This document shows, one piece after another, positions 15,710 through 24,482 of a stretch of DNA of 29,580 nt. Source of the DNA: Dehalococcoidia bacterium UBA6495 (lineage in GTDB: Bacteria > Chloroflexota > Dehalococcoidia > Lucifugimonadales > UBA826). The notes under the pieces are model-generated. The model ran no database searches. It saw nothing but the letters and a program-made list of their open reading frames with translations, and was not told the DNA's origin. The DNA is taken from assembly GCA_002435305.1 (NCBI GenBank), contig DJMH01000022.1:39949-69528 (forward strand), given 5' to 3'. Both the position numbers and the translations under genes were made by a program. How positions within the stretch are numbered: the stretch's first letter is position 1; each line of letters opens with the position of its first letter.

Positions 15710-16613
15710 ATTTTTCTCCGCTGGCAACCTTTATAAGGTTGTTTTATTCCCAATGTGTTTGGCCTTATTCGCCTTGCTGATAGGGTGCAGCACTGAGGCA
15801 GAGTCTGACGTCAATGTTATTGCCGAACCGGAGATTACGAAACTCCAGGTTACGTCTGACAGCAAACTTGTTGATGGGACGAGGGATTCATCAACTACAA
15901 TAGCCGTCATTGTCGGATCCGATGAACCACCACCTACAGGGGCAGAGCCTCCTAGGCAATCCCCAGTAGCTGCCTCCAATAACGTGTCTAAATCTCTCGA
16001 ATCACCTAACGATAAAAAACTCTCATCAGGGTTTTCAATTGGTGTCGATGAAACCCTTGAAGATACAGTAATTAAACCCTATGAAGAGGAAGGGTTTTAC
16101 AGGGAAGTAAAAGTACAAATTAAAGGTAAATATCTGCCAAAACTAGCTCAGGGGTATGAAGATGCGGCATTAGGCTGGGCCGCCCCTGAGGTAAAAGCTG
16201 TTGGGTTGGATGGAGAAGAGATTTATATAGGCGGTGAGGGGCCAACGACATTAATAATGGTTCTCGCACACTGGTGCCCTCATTGTCGAAATGAGGTGAG
16301 AGAATTGGCGCCATTTTTGAATGACAGTAACTCTCTGGATAGGGTTCGGATGGTTACTTTATTGACTTCAATTAATGAGGATAGGCCCAATTTTCCACCT
16401 CATACATGGCTGGATCTTGAAAAATGGCCCGTTCCTTCAATAGTAGACACCCCCTCTAGCCAAATCGCTACTGCTTACGGTGTAAGTTCCTTCCCGTTCT
16501 TCATAGTAGTAAACGACAGAGGTGAAATAGCACTTAGAATGCCGGGAAGACTTGGTGTTGAAACTCTAGGTAGATTATTGGATGCAATAGGCGATATGGG
16601 TGAAGAAAATTGA
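15687..16613 (+). CDS. TlpA/ResA-like thioredoxin-fold lipoprotein
   Basis: 308 residues. The lipobox ALLIGC puts the lipidated Cys at residue 34; a Ser/Thr/Pro-rich spacer of about 85 residues follows. The thioredoxin domain begins near residue 160, with Trp-Cys-Pro-His-Cys (AHWCPHC, Cys197/Cys200) and a cis-Pro loop in SSFPFFIV. It should sit outside the membrane, exchanging disulfides on exported proteins or helping cytochrome c or copper-site maturation. The ATG at 15687 overlaps the SDR by 23 bp and has no clear Shine-Dalgarno; the other in-frame ATG (15753) would remove most of the positive n-region. I keep 15687. Translational coupling to the SDR is likely. Confidence 0.8.
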   Translation: MVESLPSKFFSAGNLYKVVLFPMCLALFALLIGCSTEAESDVNVIAEPEITKLQVTSDSKLVDGTRDSSTTIAVIVGSDEPPPTGAEPPRQSPVAASNNVSKSLESPNDKKLSSGFSIGVDETLEDTVIKPYEEEGFYREVKVQIKGKYLPKLAQGYEDAALGWAAPEVKAVGLDGEEIYIGGEGPTTLIMVLAHWCPHCRNEVRELAPFLNDSNSLDRVRMVTLLTSINEDRPNFPPHTWLDLEKWPVPSIVDTPSSQIATAYGVSSFPFFIVVNDRGEIALRMPGRLGVETLGRLLDAIGDMGEEN

Positions 16614-16658
16614 TGGCTACAATCCAAATTTTTCAAATGATTGAATGGAGCTAGCAAA

Positions 16659-17843
16659 ATGGCAATTTCTAATAAAATTCGTGGGTTCATGGAAAAAGGT
16701 TCCTGGATAAGAAAAATGTTTGAAGAGGGCATTGCTCTCAAACAGCAATATGGAGATGAAAATGTTTTTGACCTGTCTCTAGGTAATCCGGTGATGAACC
16801 CACCTGAACGATTCTATGAAGAGTTAAAAAAGATATCGGAAAATCCTATAGATGGCATGCACAGGTATATGCCCAATGCCGGATTAACTGAAACTAGAAC
16901 AGCAGTGGCGAAGGGGCTTTCTAATGAGACAGGGTTGTCGTTTACTGCAAACGAAATTGTGATGACATGCGGTGCTGGTGGTGCCCTCAACGTAATTATG
17001 AAAACTCTTCTGGATCCTGGTGAAGAATTTGTGATTTTTGCTCCTTTCTTTGTTGAATATAATTTTTATGCTGACAATCATGGTGGTTCTTGCAAAGTAG
17101 TACCTCCCGATGAGAATTTTCTACCGGATATGGAAGTTTTCCGTAGCTCCATTAACAGTAAGACAAGGGGTGTATTGATAAACTCACCAAACAATCCGTC
17201 AGGGATTATTTATGGGGATGAAACCTTATCGGAAATGTGCAGGATCATAAAAGAAAAGGAAGTCGAATTCGGTACTGAAATATATTTGGTTAGTGATGAA
17301 CCGTACAGAAAAATTATATTTGATAATCTCGAATATACTCACATATTTAAGTACCACGATAGGAGCATAGTTGCTACTTCTCATTCGAAAGATCTTGCGT
17401 TGCCAGGCGAAAGAATCGGATATATTGCAGTCAATCCAAGTTGTCCTGATATTGAGGAACTGGTCGACGGGTTAGTGTTCTGTAATAGAACCTTGGGCTT
17501 TGTGAATGCCCCCGCTCTTATTCAACATCTGATAGCTCATCTACAAGATACAACGATAGATGTGAGGATATATGAAAAGAAAAGAGATTATCTGTACAAA
17601 GAGCTAACAAATATGGGATATTCATTGATCAAGCCTCAGGGTGCTTTTTATATGTTTCCCAAATCTCCTATAGAGGACGATGTCCAATTCTCGGAGGAGT
17701 TAAAGGAGAATAGAGTCCTTGTAGTGCCAGGTAGTGGCTTTGGTTTGCCTGGGTACTTCCGAATATCCTACTGCATGGAGGACGCTACAATACAAGGATC
17801 ACTAGAAGGTTTAGAAAAAACAATTTTAAAATATCGGCAATAG
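16659..17843 (+). CDS. Pyridoxal-phosphate aminotransferase, class I/II
   Basis: 394 residues. The start at 16659 is chosen because GGAG lies 8 nt upstream; a codon six residues earlier has no ribosome-binding site. Fold-type I features are GAGGALNVIMKT for the phosphate-binding loop, NSPNNPSG (175-182), SDEPYRK with Asp213 pairing the PLP nitrogen, and SHSKDLALPGERIGY with PLP-binding Lys244. The late Arg in FRISYC binds the substrate carboxylate. It resembles the aspartate/aromatic aminotransferase group. The exact amino donor is unknown. It lies 45 nt after the TlpA-like gene and runs head-on into threonine synthase with 4 nt between stops. Confidence 0.9.
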   Translation: MAISNKIRGFMEKGSWIRKMFEEGIALKQQYGDENVFDLSLGNPVMNPPERFYEELKKISENPIDGMHRYMPNAGLTETRTAVAKGLSNETGLSFTANEIVMTCGAGGALNVIMKTLLDPGEEFVIFAPFFVEYNFYADNHGGSCKVVPPDENFLPDMEVFRSSINSKTRGVLINSPNNPSGIIYGDETLSEMCRIIKEKEVEFGTEIYLVSDEPYRKIIFDNLEYTHIFKYHDRSIVATSHSKDLALPGERIGYIAVNPSCPDIEELVDGLVFCNRTLGFVNAPALIQHLIAHLQDTTIDVRIYEKKRDYLYKELTNMGYSLIKPQGAFYMFPKSPIEDDVQFSEELKENRVLVVPGSGFGLPGYFRISYCMEDATIQGSLEGLEKTILKYRQ

Positions 17844-17847
17844 CTAC

Positions 17848-18963
17848 CTATTCGGGGAAGACATCCTTTAGCCCAGAGCCGGTAATCGGGATTAAGACCC
17901 TTTCATTTTTGTTAATATGTTTGCTATTGATGAGATTTTCGAGGCCGGCAAATGCTGCAGCAGAAGTGGGTTCGCAAAAAAGACCCTCATGTTTTGCTAA
18001 TTTAATCTGCCATTCTACAATTGATGCCTCCGTGACTGAATTGGCAGTTCCGCCTGATTGATGCAACACACTCTGAACCTCTGATTTTCTCGGGGGAGAT
18101 CCGACTGCTATTCCCCCTGCCACAGTTGACTTTATTTTAGACTTATTCCAGGTGTTGTTTGACGCAATAGGATTTATGTTTTCAGCTTGGATGCAATGCA
18201 ATTTGGGTAGAGTTTTGATTAGGCGCCTTTCCTTCAGCTCTTCAAGCGCTTTCCAAATCCCTAAATAAAGTGACCCATTACCTACTGGTACCACGATGTT
18301 TCCTGGTATTTCCCTGTCGAAATCGTTGAATATTTCGTAGCCGAATGTTTTTGTACCTTCTATGAAAAATGGACTGAGGTTATGCGATGCATAAACAATT
18401 GATTTATGCTTAACGAATTTTTCGGCCGCTTCAGTAGTTTCGTCTCGACTGCCGTCTACGGCGTGTAAAATCGAACCATAAACTTTAATTTGATTCAGCT
18501 TTGTTTGTGGGGCCGACAAAGGCGCGAATATGTGAGCTTTCATTCCTGCTCTGGTTGCATATGCTGATACCGAAGCTCCTGCGTTTCCTGAAGAGTCTTC
18601 CACAATTTCACTGACGCCCTTAGATTTCAAAGCAGATATCATCATTGCAGTGCCTCTATCCTTGAAAGATCCTGTAGGATTCATAAATTCAAGTTTTCCG
18701 TAAATTTCAGTTTCAAACATAGAGGAAATTTTGGGCATAGATACAACAGGGGTGTTACCCTCACCGAGTGAAAGGTATTCGGAGAGAGAGCCTAAAGGGA
18801 TAGGCATGTCTAGCGTTCCCCCGCCGACTAGGCTACTAACCTGTCTCTTCCAATTGGTATATGTGACCGATAAGGTTCCAGAACAACTTTCACACCTGAG
18901 TGTTCGGGGATCGGCTATATGACTTTTAGAACATTCTGTACATTTGAATTCATAATGGGACAT
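17848..18963 (-). CDS. thrC: Threonine synthase family PLP enzyme
   Basis: 371 residues. An N-terminal zinc-ribbon-like knuckle (Cys8/Cys11 and Cys24/Cys27) precedes the fold-type II PLP domain. PLP is bound through Lys101 in NPTGSFKDRG, and the phosphate loop is probably VPVGNGSLY. The family converts O-phosphohomoserine to threonine and phosphate. It begins only 6 nt after the stop of the enolase-superfamily gene, with no strong Shine-Dalgarno of its own, so it is probably translated by coupling. Related threonine-synthase-like lyases acting on other beta-substituted amino acids cannot be excluded, particularly since its operon partner is catabolic. Confidence 0.8.
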   Translation of the reverse strand: MSHYEFKCTECSKSHIADPRTLRCESCSGTLSVTYTNWKRQVSSLVGGGTLDMPIPLGSLSEYLSLGEGNTPVVSMPKISSMFETEIYGKLEFMNPTGSFKDRGTAMMISALKSKGVSEIVEDSSGNAGASVSAYATRAGMKAHIFAPLSAPQTKLNQIKVYGSILHAVDGSRDETTEAAEKFVKHKSIVYASHNLSPFFIEGTKTFGYEIFNDFDREIPGNIVVPVGNGSLYLGIWKALEELKERRLIKTLPKLHCIQAENINPIASNNTWNKSKIKSTVAGGIAVGSPPRKSEVQSVLHQSGGTANSVTEASIVEWQIKLAKHEGLFCEPTSAAAFAGLENLINSKHINKNERVLIPITGSGLKDVFPE

Positions 18964-18969
18964 ATTTGT

Positions 18970-20157
18970 TCAATTCCAGTCCTCATCAAGATGGGCTTCA
19001 ATGAATTCTACGTCTAACTCAATTCCTAATCCTGGGGTTTCAGACATTTTTAATTTGCCGTCCACGATATCCAGAGGCTTGTCTATCAAGGAATTGTGGG
19101 AATCGAGTTGGGCATGATTAAATTCTAATTTGTAAAAATTGGGTATTGTCATCATTGTATGGGCGCCGGCCATAATGTTGATGGGTCCACTGGCATCGTG
19201 GGGACTGACGGGTACATAGAATGACTCAGCCAGGGTGGCTATCTTATGGAACTCGGTGATTCCACCAGTCCATAGAATATCAGGCATCAAAAACTCTGCT
19301 AACCTATCTTTTAGTACGGGTATAAAATCCCATCTGGTATATAACCGTTCTCCTACACAAATAGGTACCGATACGGATTCCTTGACATGTTTCAAGGCTT
19401 GATTACTATTGGGCTGCACTGGCTCTTCATACCACCCTATGTTGAATGGTTCTAGTTTTCTAGCCATGGCTATTGCTGTTGGAACATCGAAATTTCCGTG
19501 GCAATCTATCAATATTTCTATGTTCTCTCCAACGCCTTCTCTGATGGCAGATATTGTTTCTGTGGCGAGTTCCGCTCCTTCTGGTGATATGGAGCCTTGC
19601 ATATATCTTCTATGGTGTTGTCTCATTTCAGGCATGAATGGGTCTGTTTTAAGCGCTTTGAATCCTTGTTTTGCTAACACTTTTGCTTGATTCGCTGCCT
19701 TAATTGGGTCTCCTGGGTCCACATGGGTATATAGCTCTATTTCTTCCCGAAGTGGACCCCCACCCAATATTTCATATATTGGTTTGCCTGCAGCTTTACC
19801 CTTTATGTCCCAGAGAGCAATATCTATTCCACTCAACATTGTCGTAACAAAACCACCGAACCCACCACCACCTGTGAATCTCCTGAACAATTTATGCCAA
19901 ATTAGGTCCACGTGTTCAGGATTCTCACCTATAATCGTTTCTCTGAAGTCCCTTTCGGCAGTGGAATTTCTCAGGAATTCGATCATGTTACCGACTACGA
20001 TACTTCCGCCGCCTCCTGAGCTAGTAGCTTCCCCAAAACCAGAAATACCTTCATCGGTGTCGATTCTTAAGAATACATAACTACGCCCACTGGGGGACCC
20101 ATCGACGGAAGATCTTTCAGGAACTGTCACCCATACTTTCAAATCTGTTATTTTCAT
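18970..20157 (-). CDS. Enolase-superfamily sugar-acid dehydratase (mandelate racemase type)
   Basis: 395 residues with an N-terminal capping domain and a TIM barrel. Metal ligands appear as Asp218 (DCHGNFD), Glu244/245 (YEEP) and Glu270 (CVGER). His220 (two residues after the first Asp ligand) and His320 (SPHDASGP) are the expected acid/base residues of galactonate/gluconate-type dehydratases, and KTDPF also fits that group. It probably dehydrates an aldonic acid to a 2-keto-3-deoxy acid. No aldolase or kinase follows in the operon. An OxlT/MCT-like MFS transporter is divergently encoded from the gap of about 90 nt and could import the substrate. Expansion of this superfamily is a known SAR202 feature. 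Confidence 0.88.
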   Translation of the reverse strand: MKITDLKVWVTVPERSSVDGSPSGRSYVFLRIDTDEGISGFGEATSSGGGGSIVVGNMIEFLRNSTAERDFRETIIGENPEHVDLIWHKLFRRFTGGGGFGGFVTTMLSGIDIALWDIKGKAAGKPIYEILGGGPLREEIELYTHVDPGDPIKAANQAKVLAKQGFKALKTDPFMPEMRQHHRRYMQGSISPEGAELATETISAIREGVGENIEILIDCHGNFDVPTAIAMARKLEPFNIGWYEEPVQPNSNQALKHVKESVSVPICVGERLYTRWDFIPVLKDRLAEFLMPDILWTGGITEFHKIATLAESFYVPVSPHDASGPINIMAGAHTMMTIPNFYKLEFNHAQLDSHNSLIDKPLDIVDGKLKMSETPGLGIELDVEFIEAHLDEDWN

Positions 20158-20249
20158 GAATAAAATCCCTACATAATCTACTTAAATTTACCCAACCAAA
20201 AAGATTGCAAAACCTGTGGAATCAATATCTTTCTGTTACCATCGTCAGG

Positions 20250-21566
20250 ATGCAACTTCCGGGACATAATGACATTGAATCCTTGGGACAGGATGCTCAA
20301 TCAACAAATGTTTTTTATGGTTGGTATCTTGTCGTTGTTGGCGTTTTCTTACTTTCTGTTAGCTCACTTGGTGTTTTTAGGGGCATGAGTCCTATGATGC
20401 CCGTACTTCAGAATACATTTGGCTGGTCTAGAACACAAATTTCTTTAAGTTCTCTTTTGACCCGAGTCGAAGGCGCCGCGCTGGGACCTGTTGAGGGCTT
20501 TTTAATTGATAGGATTGGTGCTCGAAAAATGGTACTAATTGGATTTTCCATTATGGCTGTTGGATTTGTTCTTTTTTCTTTTATCCAATCATTATGGCAG
20601 TTTTATGCTGTTTTTATTTTGATAAATCTTGGTAGTGGTGTTGGGGGTTGGTTGGCAGTAGTTACTGTTTTAAATAGTTGGTTCAGAAAGAAACGAACAA
20701 TAGCGATGGCTGGTGCAATGTCGGGGGTGCTGATTGCCGGTATTTTCGTACCACCCTACACAATCGCGTTGAACCATAGTTTTCGCCTCACAGTGTTTTT
20801 TTTCGGTCTGATAATTATTGCGATTGCACTGCCTTGCGTGAAAATCATTAGGAATCATCCTGAAGAATTGGGCCTTCAGCCAGACGGGGAGATTCCTAGC
20901 TCACATGAGCGGGAGCCGGTTTCAGGGGTCTCAGATAATAAAACTTCTGAAGACGACGAAGTGGAATTTACAGTAGGGCAGGCTTTGAGGACACCAGTTT
21001 TTTGGGTTCTCACGGTTGCACATATATCTTCTACCATTTCTCTAGCTACTCTGTCGCTTCATTTAATGGCCCGATTGCAGGATATTGGCCTAACTTCAAC
21101 CACCGCTAGTTATATAGAATTGACATCTTCTGTAGTTGCACTCCCTAGTCTTTTTGCAGCGGGATGGCTGGGAGATAAATTATCGAAAAAATACTTAGTG
21201 GCAACTTTTTTATTTTTGCAGGGGATATCCACCGTAGTATTGACCGTGGCAAATGGTTTGCCAATGGCTTTGTTGTTCGCGATATTGTATGGAATAGCCT
21301 TTGGAGGACGAATACCTTTAATGACTGCGATAAGGGGCGATTATTACGGTAGAAAGGCTTTTGCTTCCATAATGGGTTGGTCTATGCTGCCAAACGGTGT
21401 TTTGATGGCCATCGCCCCAGTGTGGGCAGCATGGATGTTTGATAATTATGGTAGTTATACTGTCCCGTTCATTTCCTATGCGGTAATAAATTTGGCTGGG
21501 GCTTTTGTTATGTTGTTTGTAAAAAAGCCGAAGTTGTCACTCCCAACTAATTCTTTGAATTCCTAA
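20250..21566 (+). CDS. MFS transporter, OxlT/monocarboxylate type
   Basis: 438 residues from the ATG at 20250, with about 12 hydrophobic segments in two bundles and a hydrophilic centre near residues 195-235. FYGWYLVVVGVF at the first helix, GVGGWLAVVTVLNSWF and the NHPEELGLQPDG tail of the sixth helix are typical of the oxalate/formate antiporter and monocarboxylate transporter groups. A longer frame from a TTG at 20205 exists but adds a polar N-terminus with no ribosome-binding site. It probably moves a small organic acid across the inner membrane. It is divergent from the sugar-acid dehydratase and is followed 9 nt later by a MATE exporter. Confidence 0.85.
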   Translation: MQLPGHNDIESLGQDAQSTNVFYGWYLVVVGVFLLSVSSLGVFRGMSPMMPVLQNTFGWSRTQISLSSLLTRVEGAALGPVEGFLIDRIGARKMVLIGFSIMAVGFVLFSFIQSLWQFYAVFILINLGSGVGGWLAVVTVLNSWFRKKRTIAMAGAMSGVLIAGIFVPPYTIALNHSFRLTVFFFGLIIIAIALPCVKIIRNHPEELGLQPDGEIPSSHEREPVSGVSDNKTSEDDEVEFTVGQALRTPVFWVLTVAHISSTISLATLSLHLMARLQDIGLTSTTASYIELTSSVVALPSLFAAGWLGDKLSKKYLVATFLFLQGISTVVLTVANGLPMALLFAILYGIAFGGRIPLMTAIRGDYYGRKAFASIMGWSMLPNGVLMAIAPVWAAWMFDNYGSYTVPFISYAVINLAGAFVMLFVKKPKLSLPTNSLNS

Positions 21567-21575
21567 AGTGTTTTA

Positions 21576-22961
21576 ATGCAGCAAGCCGATTCTAGTGGGA
21601 AGGGTGGGAATACCTCAAGGCGAGATCTGATACGGGGCAGTATACCCCGAAACCTGTGGAACATGGCTTGGCCTCAAATGGCCGACAGCGCCCTTACAGT
21701 TGTGGATCAGATTGCAGATCTTTTTTGGGCCGGCCGAATGGGGTACAGGACCATAGCAGGTCTTGGGGTAGCGCAAATTTTTATGTTGATTTACTCCACA
21801 GCTAGGATCGGCTTGGATACTGGCATGAGGGCCATGATATCTCGGGCTATTGGGGCAAATGATAGAGAGTACGCAAACCATGTGTTGTTACAAGCTCTGA
21901 CAATAACTTTTATTTGGACTCTACTGGTTGGCGGATTGGGAATCATTTTCACAAACAAGTTATTGTCAATGGTTGGAGTGAGTGCGGCTGTGGTTGAGTT
22001 GGCCACCACATACATGCAACTTCAATTTGTTGCGTACTCGATGCAAAATTTCGTACGTCTCACCGGGGGAGCATTGAACGCGGCAGGCGACAGTATAAAC
22101 CCACTGAAGGCCGTAACTGTAAGCCGCGGAGTTCACATTTTGTCTAGCCCGTTTTTTATTTTTGGGTGGTTATGGTTTCCTGACATGGGTATAGCCGGGG
22201 CAGCTGCGGCAAATATCGTAGCTCAGTTCCTCGGTATGATTATGAATTTGGTGGTTTTATATAAAGGGAATTCAGGGTTAAGACTGTCTTTAAAAGCCTA
22301 TCGAGTTGATATCATTTTGATAGGGAGATTGTTGCGAGTAGGGCTGCCAGCCGCCATGACATCTATGCAGAGATCCGTTTCTCAGTTGGTCCTTTTAGTT
22401 GGCGTCTCAAACTTCGGGGATGCTCCAGTCGCAGCGTTCGCTTTGTCAAGGAGAGTTGAAAATATCGTCAGTAACACCAGCAGGGGTTTAGGTCGAGCTT
22501 CAGCAGCAGTGGCAGGGCAGAATTTGGGGGCAGGGAACATCAACAGAGCTAAAAGCTCTTTGAACTGGGCACTAGTATATTCTGCTATTTTAAGTGCCGT
22601 AGCAATGACTTTATATTTATTGTTTACAGAAGAGATTGCTACTGTATTTAACGGGGACCCCAATTTCCTAGCCCATATGACCACCTGGTTGTTCATACTT
22701 GCCATAGCCACATTTCCTATGAGTTCAGTCCAAGTTTTGACACAAGGGATAAGTAACACCGGGGCAACTGTTGCCCCAATGAATATAACGCTGACAACTA
22801 TGTGGTTAATTGAAATACCTATGGCTTTTGGGTTGGCTTTTTTAACTCCCTTGGATTCGGAAGGGGTCCCGTGGGGCATCGCTTGTGGCAATGCTGTGAG
22901 ATGTTTAGCGTTCTTTTGGTATTTTTATAAAGGGAGTTGGCTCAAACCGGGTGTAATTTAA
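21576..22961 (+). CDS. MATE family efflux transporter
   Basis: 461 residues, 12 predicted membrane segments in two repeats. The first repeat contains NMAWPQMADSALTVVDQIADLFWAGRMG, the conserved entry helices of MATE/NorM proteins, and the second contains VGLPAAMTSMQRSVSQLVLL and GQNLGAGN, their usual duplication. It should export cationic or organic compounds using an H+ or Na+ gradient. The ATG lies 9 nt after the MFS stop with only a weak AAAG upstream, so translation is probably coupled to the MFS gene. Substrates cannot be predicted. Confidence 0.9.
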   Translation: MQQADSSGKGGNTSRRDLIRGSIPRNLWNMAWPQMADSALTVVDQIADLFWAGRMGYRTIAGLGVAQIFMLIYSTARIGLDTGMRAMISRAIGANDREYANHVLLQALTITFIWTLLVGGLGIIFTNKLLSMVGVSAAVVELATTYMQLQFVAYSMQNFVRLTGGALNAAGDSINPLKAVTVSRGVHILSSPFFIFGWLWFPDMGIAGAAAANIVAQFLGMIMNLVVLYKGNSGLRLSLKAYRVDIILIGRLLRVGLPAAMTSMQRSVSQLVLLVGVSNFGDAPVAAFALSRRVENIVSNTSRGLGRASAAVAGQNLGAGNINRAKSSLNWALVYSAILSAVAMTLYLLFTEEIATVFNGDPNFLAHMTTWLFILAIATFPMSSVQVLTQGISNTGATVAPMNITLTTMWLIEIPMAFGLAFLTPLDSEGVPWGIACGNAVRCLAFFWYFYKGSWLKPGVI

Positions 22962-23034
22962 ACCCGCTACAATATGGTGTAATAACATCTATTGCTAGTT
23001 AGGGTGTTCACAAATTCGTCGAAGATTTAAGAAT

Positions 23035-23529
23035 ATGATTTGGTATAGAGACTGGGTTTTTTACAGTACAGTTGTCGTAGTATTTGGGTTAGACCAAGTC
23101 TCGAAAGAGGTGATTCGCCGGCAGCTTCCCTTATATGAGTCTTGGCCAGAAGAAGGATTTTTGAGAATTGTTCATGGGTTGAACACCGGGTCTGCATTCG
23201 GGCTTTTTTCTGGTTTCACTAACCTTCTGATCATAGCATCTATAGTTGGAATTGGGGTGGCTTTGTATTATTTTCAGCAACAAAAAATCTCGGTCATATG
23301 GTATCGCCTGAGCGTAGGATTGATAGTTGGAGGGGCTTTAGGAAATTTGGTTGATCGTTTGAAAGATGGTGCGGTCGTGGACTTCATAAGCGTCGGATGG
23401 TGGCCTGCTTTTAATGTGGCTGATTCTTCGATCAGCGTTGGAATGGTTTTATTAATTATTACCCTGTTGTTTGGAGAAAGATTTGGTTGGGTCTCCACTT
23501 CAGATGAAAGTCGACCTGATGATTCATGA
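23035..23529 (+). CDS. lspA: Lipoprotein signal peptidase II
   Basis: 164 residues with four membrane segments, the usual size. FGLDQVSKEV, NTGSAFG and GNLVDRL are LspA landmarks. The two catalytic aspartates are Asp116 (AVVDFI) and Asp130 (NVADSSI). It cleaves the signal peptide of lipid-modified prolipoproteins in the membrane, and the several lipoprotein-like genes in this window are potential substrates. The 3' end overlaps rluD by ATGA (23526-23529), so the two are translationally coupled, a common lspA-rluD arrangement. The 73-nt gap before it contains no other gene. Confidence 0.95.
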   Translation: MIWYRDWVFYSTVVVVFGLDQVSKEVIRRQLPLYESWPEEGFLRIVHGLNTGSAFGLFSGFTNLLIIASIVGIGVALYYFQQQKISVIWYRLSVGLIVGGALGNLVDRLKDGAVVDFISVGWWPAFNVADSSISVGMVLLIITLLFGERFGWVSTSDESRPDDS

Positions 23530-24419
23530 ATGAATTAAACTTTGTGGCCCAGCACGACGACATGAGATTGGACCAAATGATTTCGTGTGTTATCGAAGCT
23601 TATTCCCGCTCTAGTGCTAGGGAACTGATAAAAAAAGGTCTAGTAAAAGTGGATGGGAAGGTAGGGAAACCTTCGACAATAGTAGCTGTCGGACAACAAA
23701 TCACAGCTATTGTTCCTGAGCACCAAAAGACTTCCCTACAGCCTCAGAAAATAGAATTATCAGTGATCTACGAGGATGAATCACTCATAGTTATTGATAA
23801 ACCTGCTGGACTTTCTGTGCACCCGGGCCCCGGCCACCCTGATGGCACCTTGGTTAATGCCGTAATGGCTCTGTGCCCTGATATAACCGGAGTAGGTGAA
23901 GAAAATAGGCCAGGTATTGTACATCGACTAGATATGGACACTTCTGGAGTAATCGTTGTTGCCAAAGACGACCGAAGCCATAGAGCTTTATCTGATCAAT
24001 TTAAGAATCGTACGGTTACTAAAAAGTATGTGGCCCTGGTTGATGGAAATATGGATCAAAAAAAAGCAATAATTGATGGCCCCATAGGGCGAGACCCACA
24101 CGATAGGAAGAAAATGGCAATCGTTGAAAATGGACGAGACGCCAAGACGGAATATACCGTTACCGAAAGATTTGCACAATTTGATTGCCTGGGGGTGAAA
24201 CCAAAAACAGGTCGGACTCATCAAATACGGGTTCATTTGTGTTCAGTAGGCCATCCGGTAGCTGGGGATATTTTATATGGCAATAGGATTACTGGGCTTG
24301 ATAGACAGTTCTTGCATGCAGAAAGTATTTCTTTATCACACCCTATCAACGATATTCTGATGGAATTCAAATCTCCATTACCGCAGGACCTGCTTAAATT
24401 TAAGCACTCTCTAAGTTAA
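23526..24419 (+). CDS. rluD: RluA-family 23S rRNA pseudouridine synthase
   Basis: 297 residues. An N-terminal S4-like RNA-binding domain (ARELIKKGLVKVDGK, about 31-45) precedes the pseudouridine synthase core. The catalytic Asp136 is in HRLDMDTSG, and GRTHQIRVHL is the conserved helix after it. RluD makes pseudouridines in helix 69 of 23S rRNA; RluA and RluC relatives use other sites, so the exact target is inferred mainly from size, the S4 domain and adjacency to lspA. Translation is coupled to lspA by an ATGA overlap. Confidence 0.9.
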   Translation: MNELNFVAQHDDMRLDQMISCVIEAYSRSSARELIKKGLVKVDGKVGKPSTIVAVGQQITAIVPEHQKTSLQPQKIELSVIYEDESLIVIDKPAGLSVHPGPGHPDGTLVNAVMALCPDITGVGEENRPGIVHRLDMDTSGVIVVAKDDRSHRALSDQFKNRTVTKKYVALVDGNMDQKKAIIDGPIGRDPHDRKKMAIVENGRDAKTEYTVTERFAQFDCLGVKPKTGRTHQIRVHLCSVGHPVAGDILYGNRITGLDRQFLHAESISLSHPINDILMEFKSPLPQDLLKFKHSLS

Positions 24420-24442
24420 AATTTGGTGAGTGTTAGTATTCA

Positions 24443-24475
24443 AATTGATTTTTTGAACAATAATTGATTTTTTGA
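24443..24475. repeat. Two direct repeats of 14 bp just upstream of gltX
   Basis: AATTGATTTTTTGA occurs at 24443-24456 and again at 24462-24475, separated by acaat (period 19 bp). The second copy ends 7 nt before the gltX ATG, where no Shine-Dalgarno is visible, so the repeat could act as an operator or affect translation start. It could also be chance in an AT-rich stretch. Confidence 0.55.
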
Positions 24476-24482
24476 TTAGATT

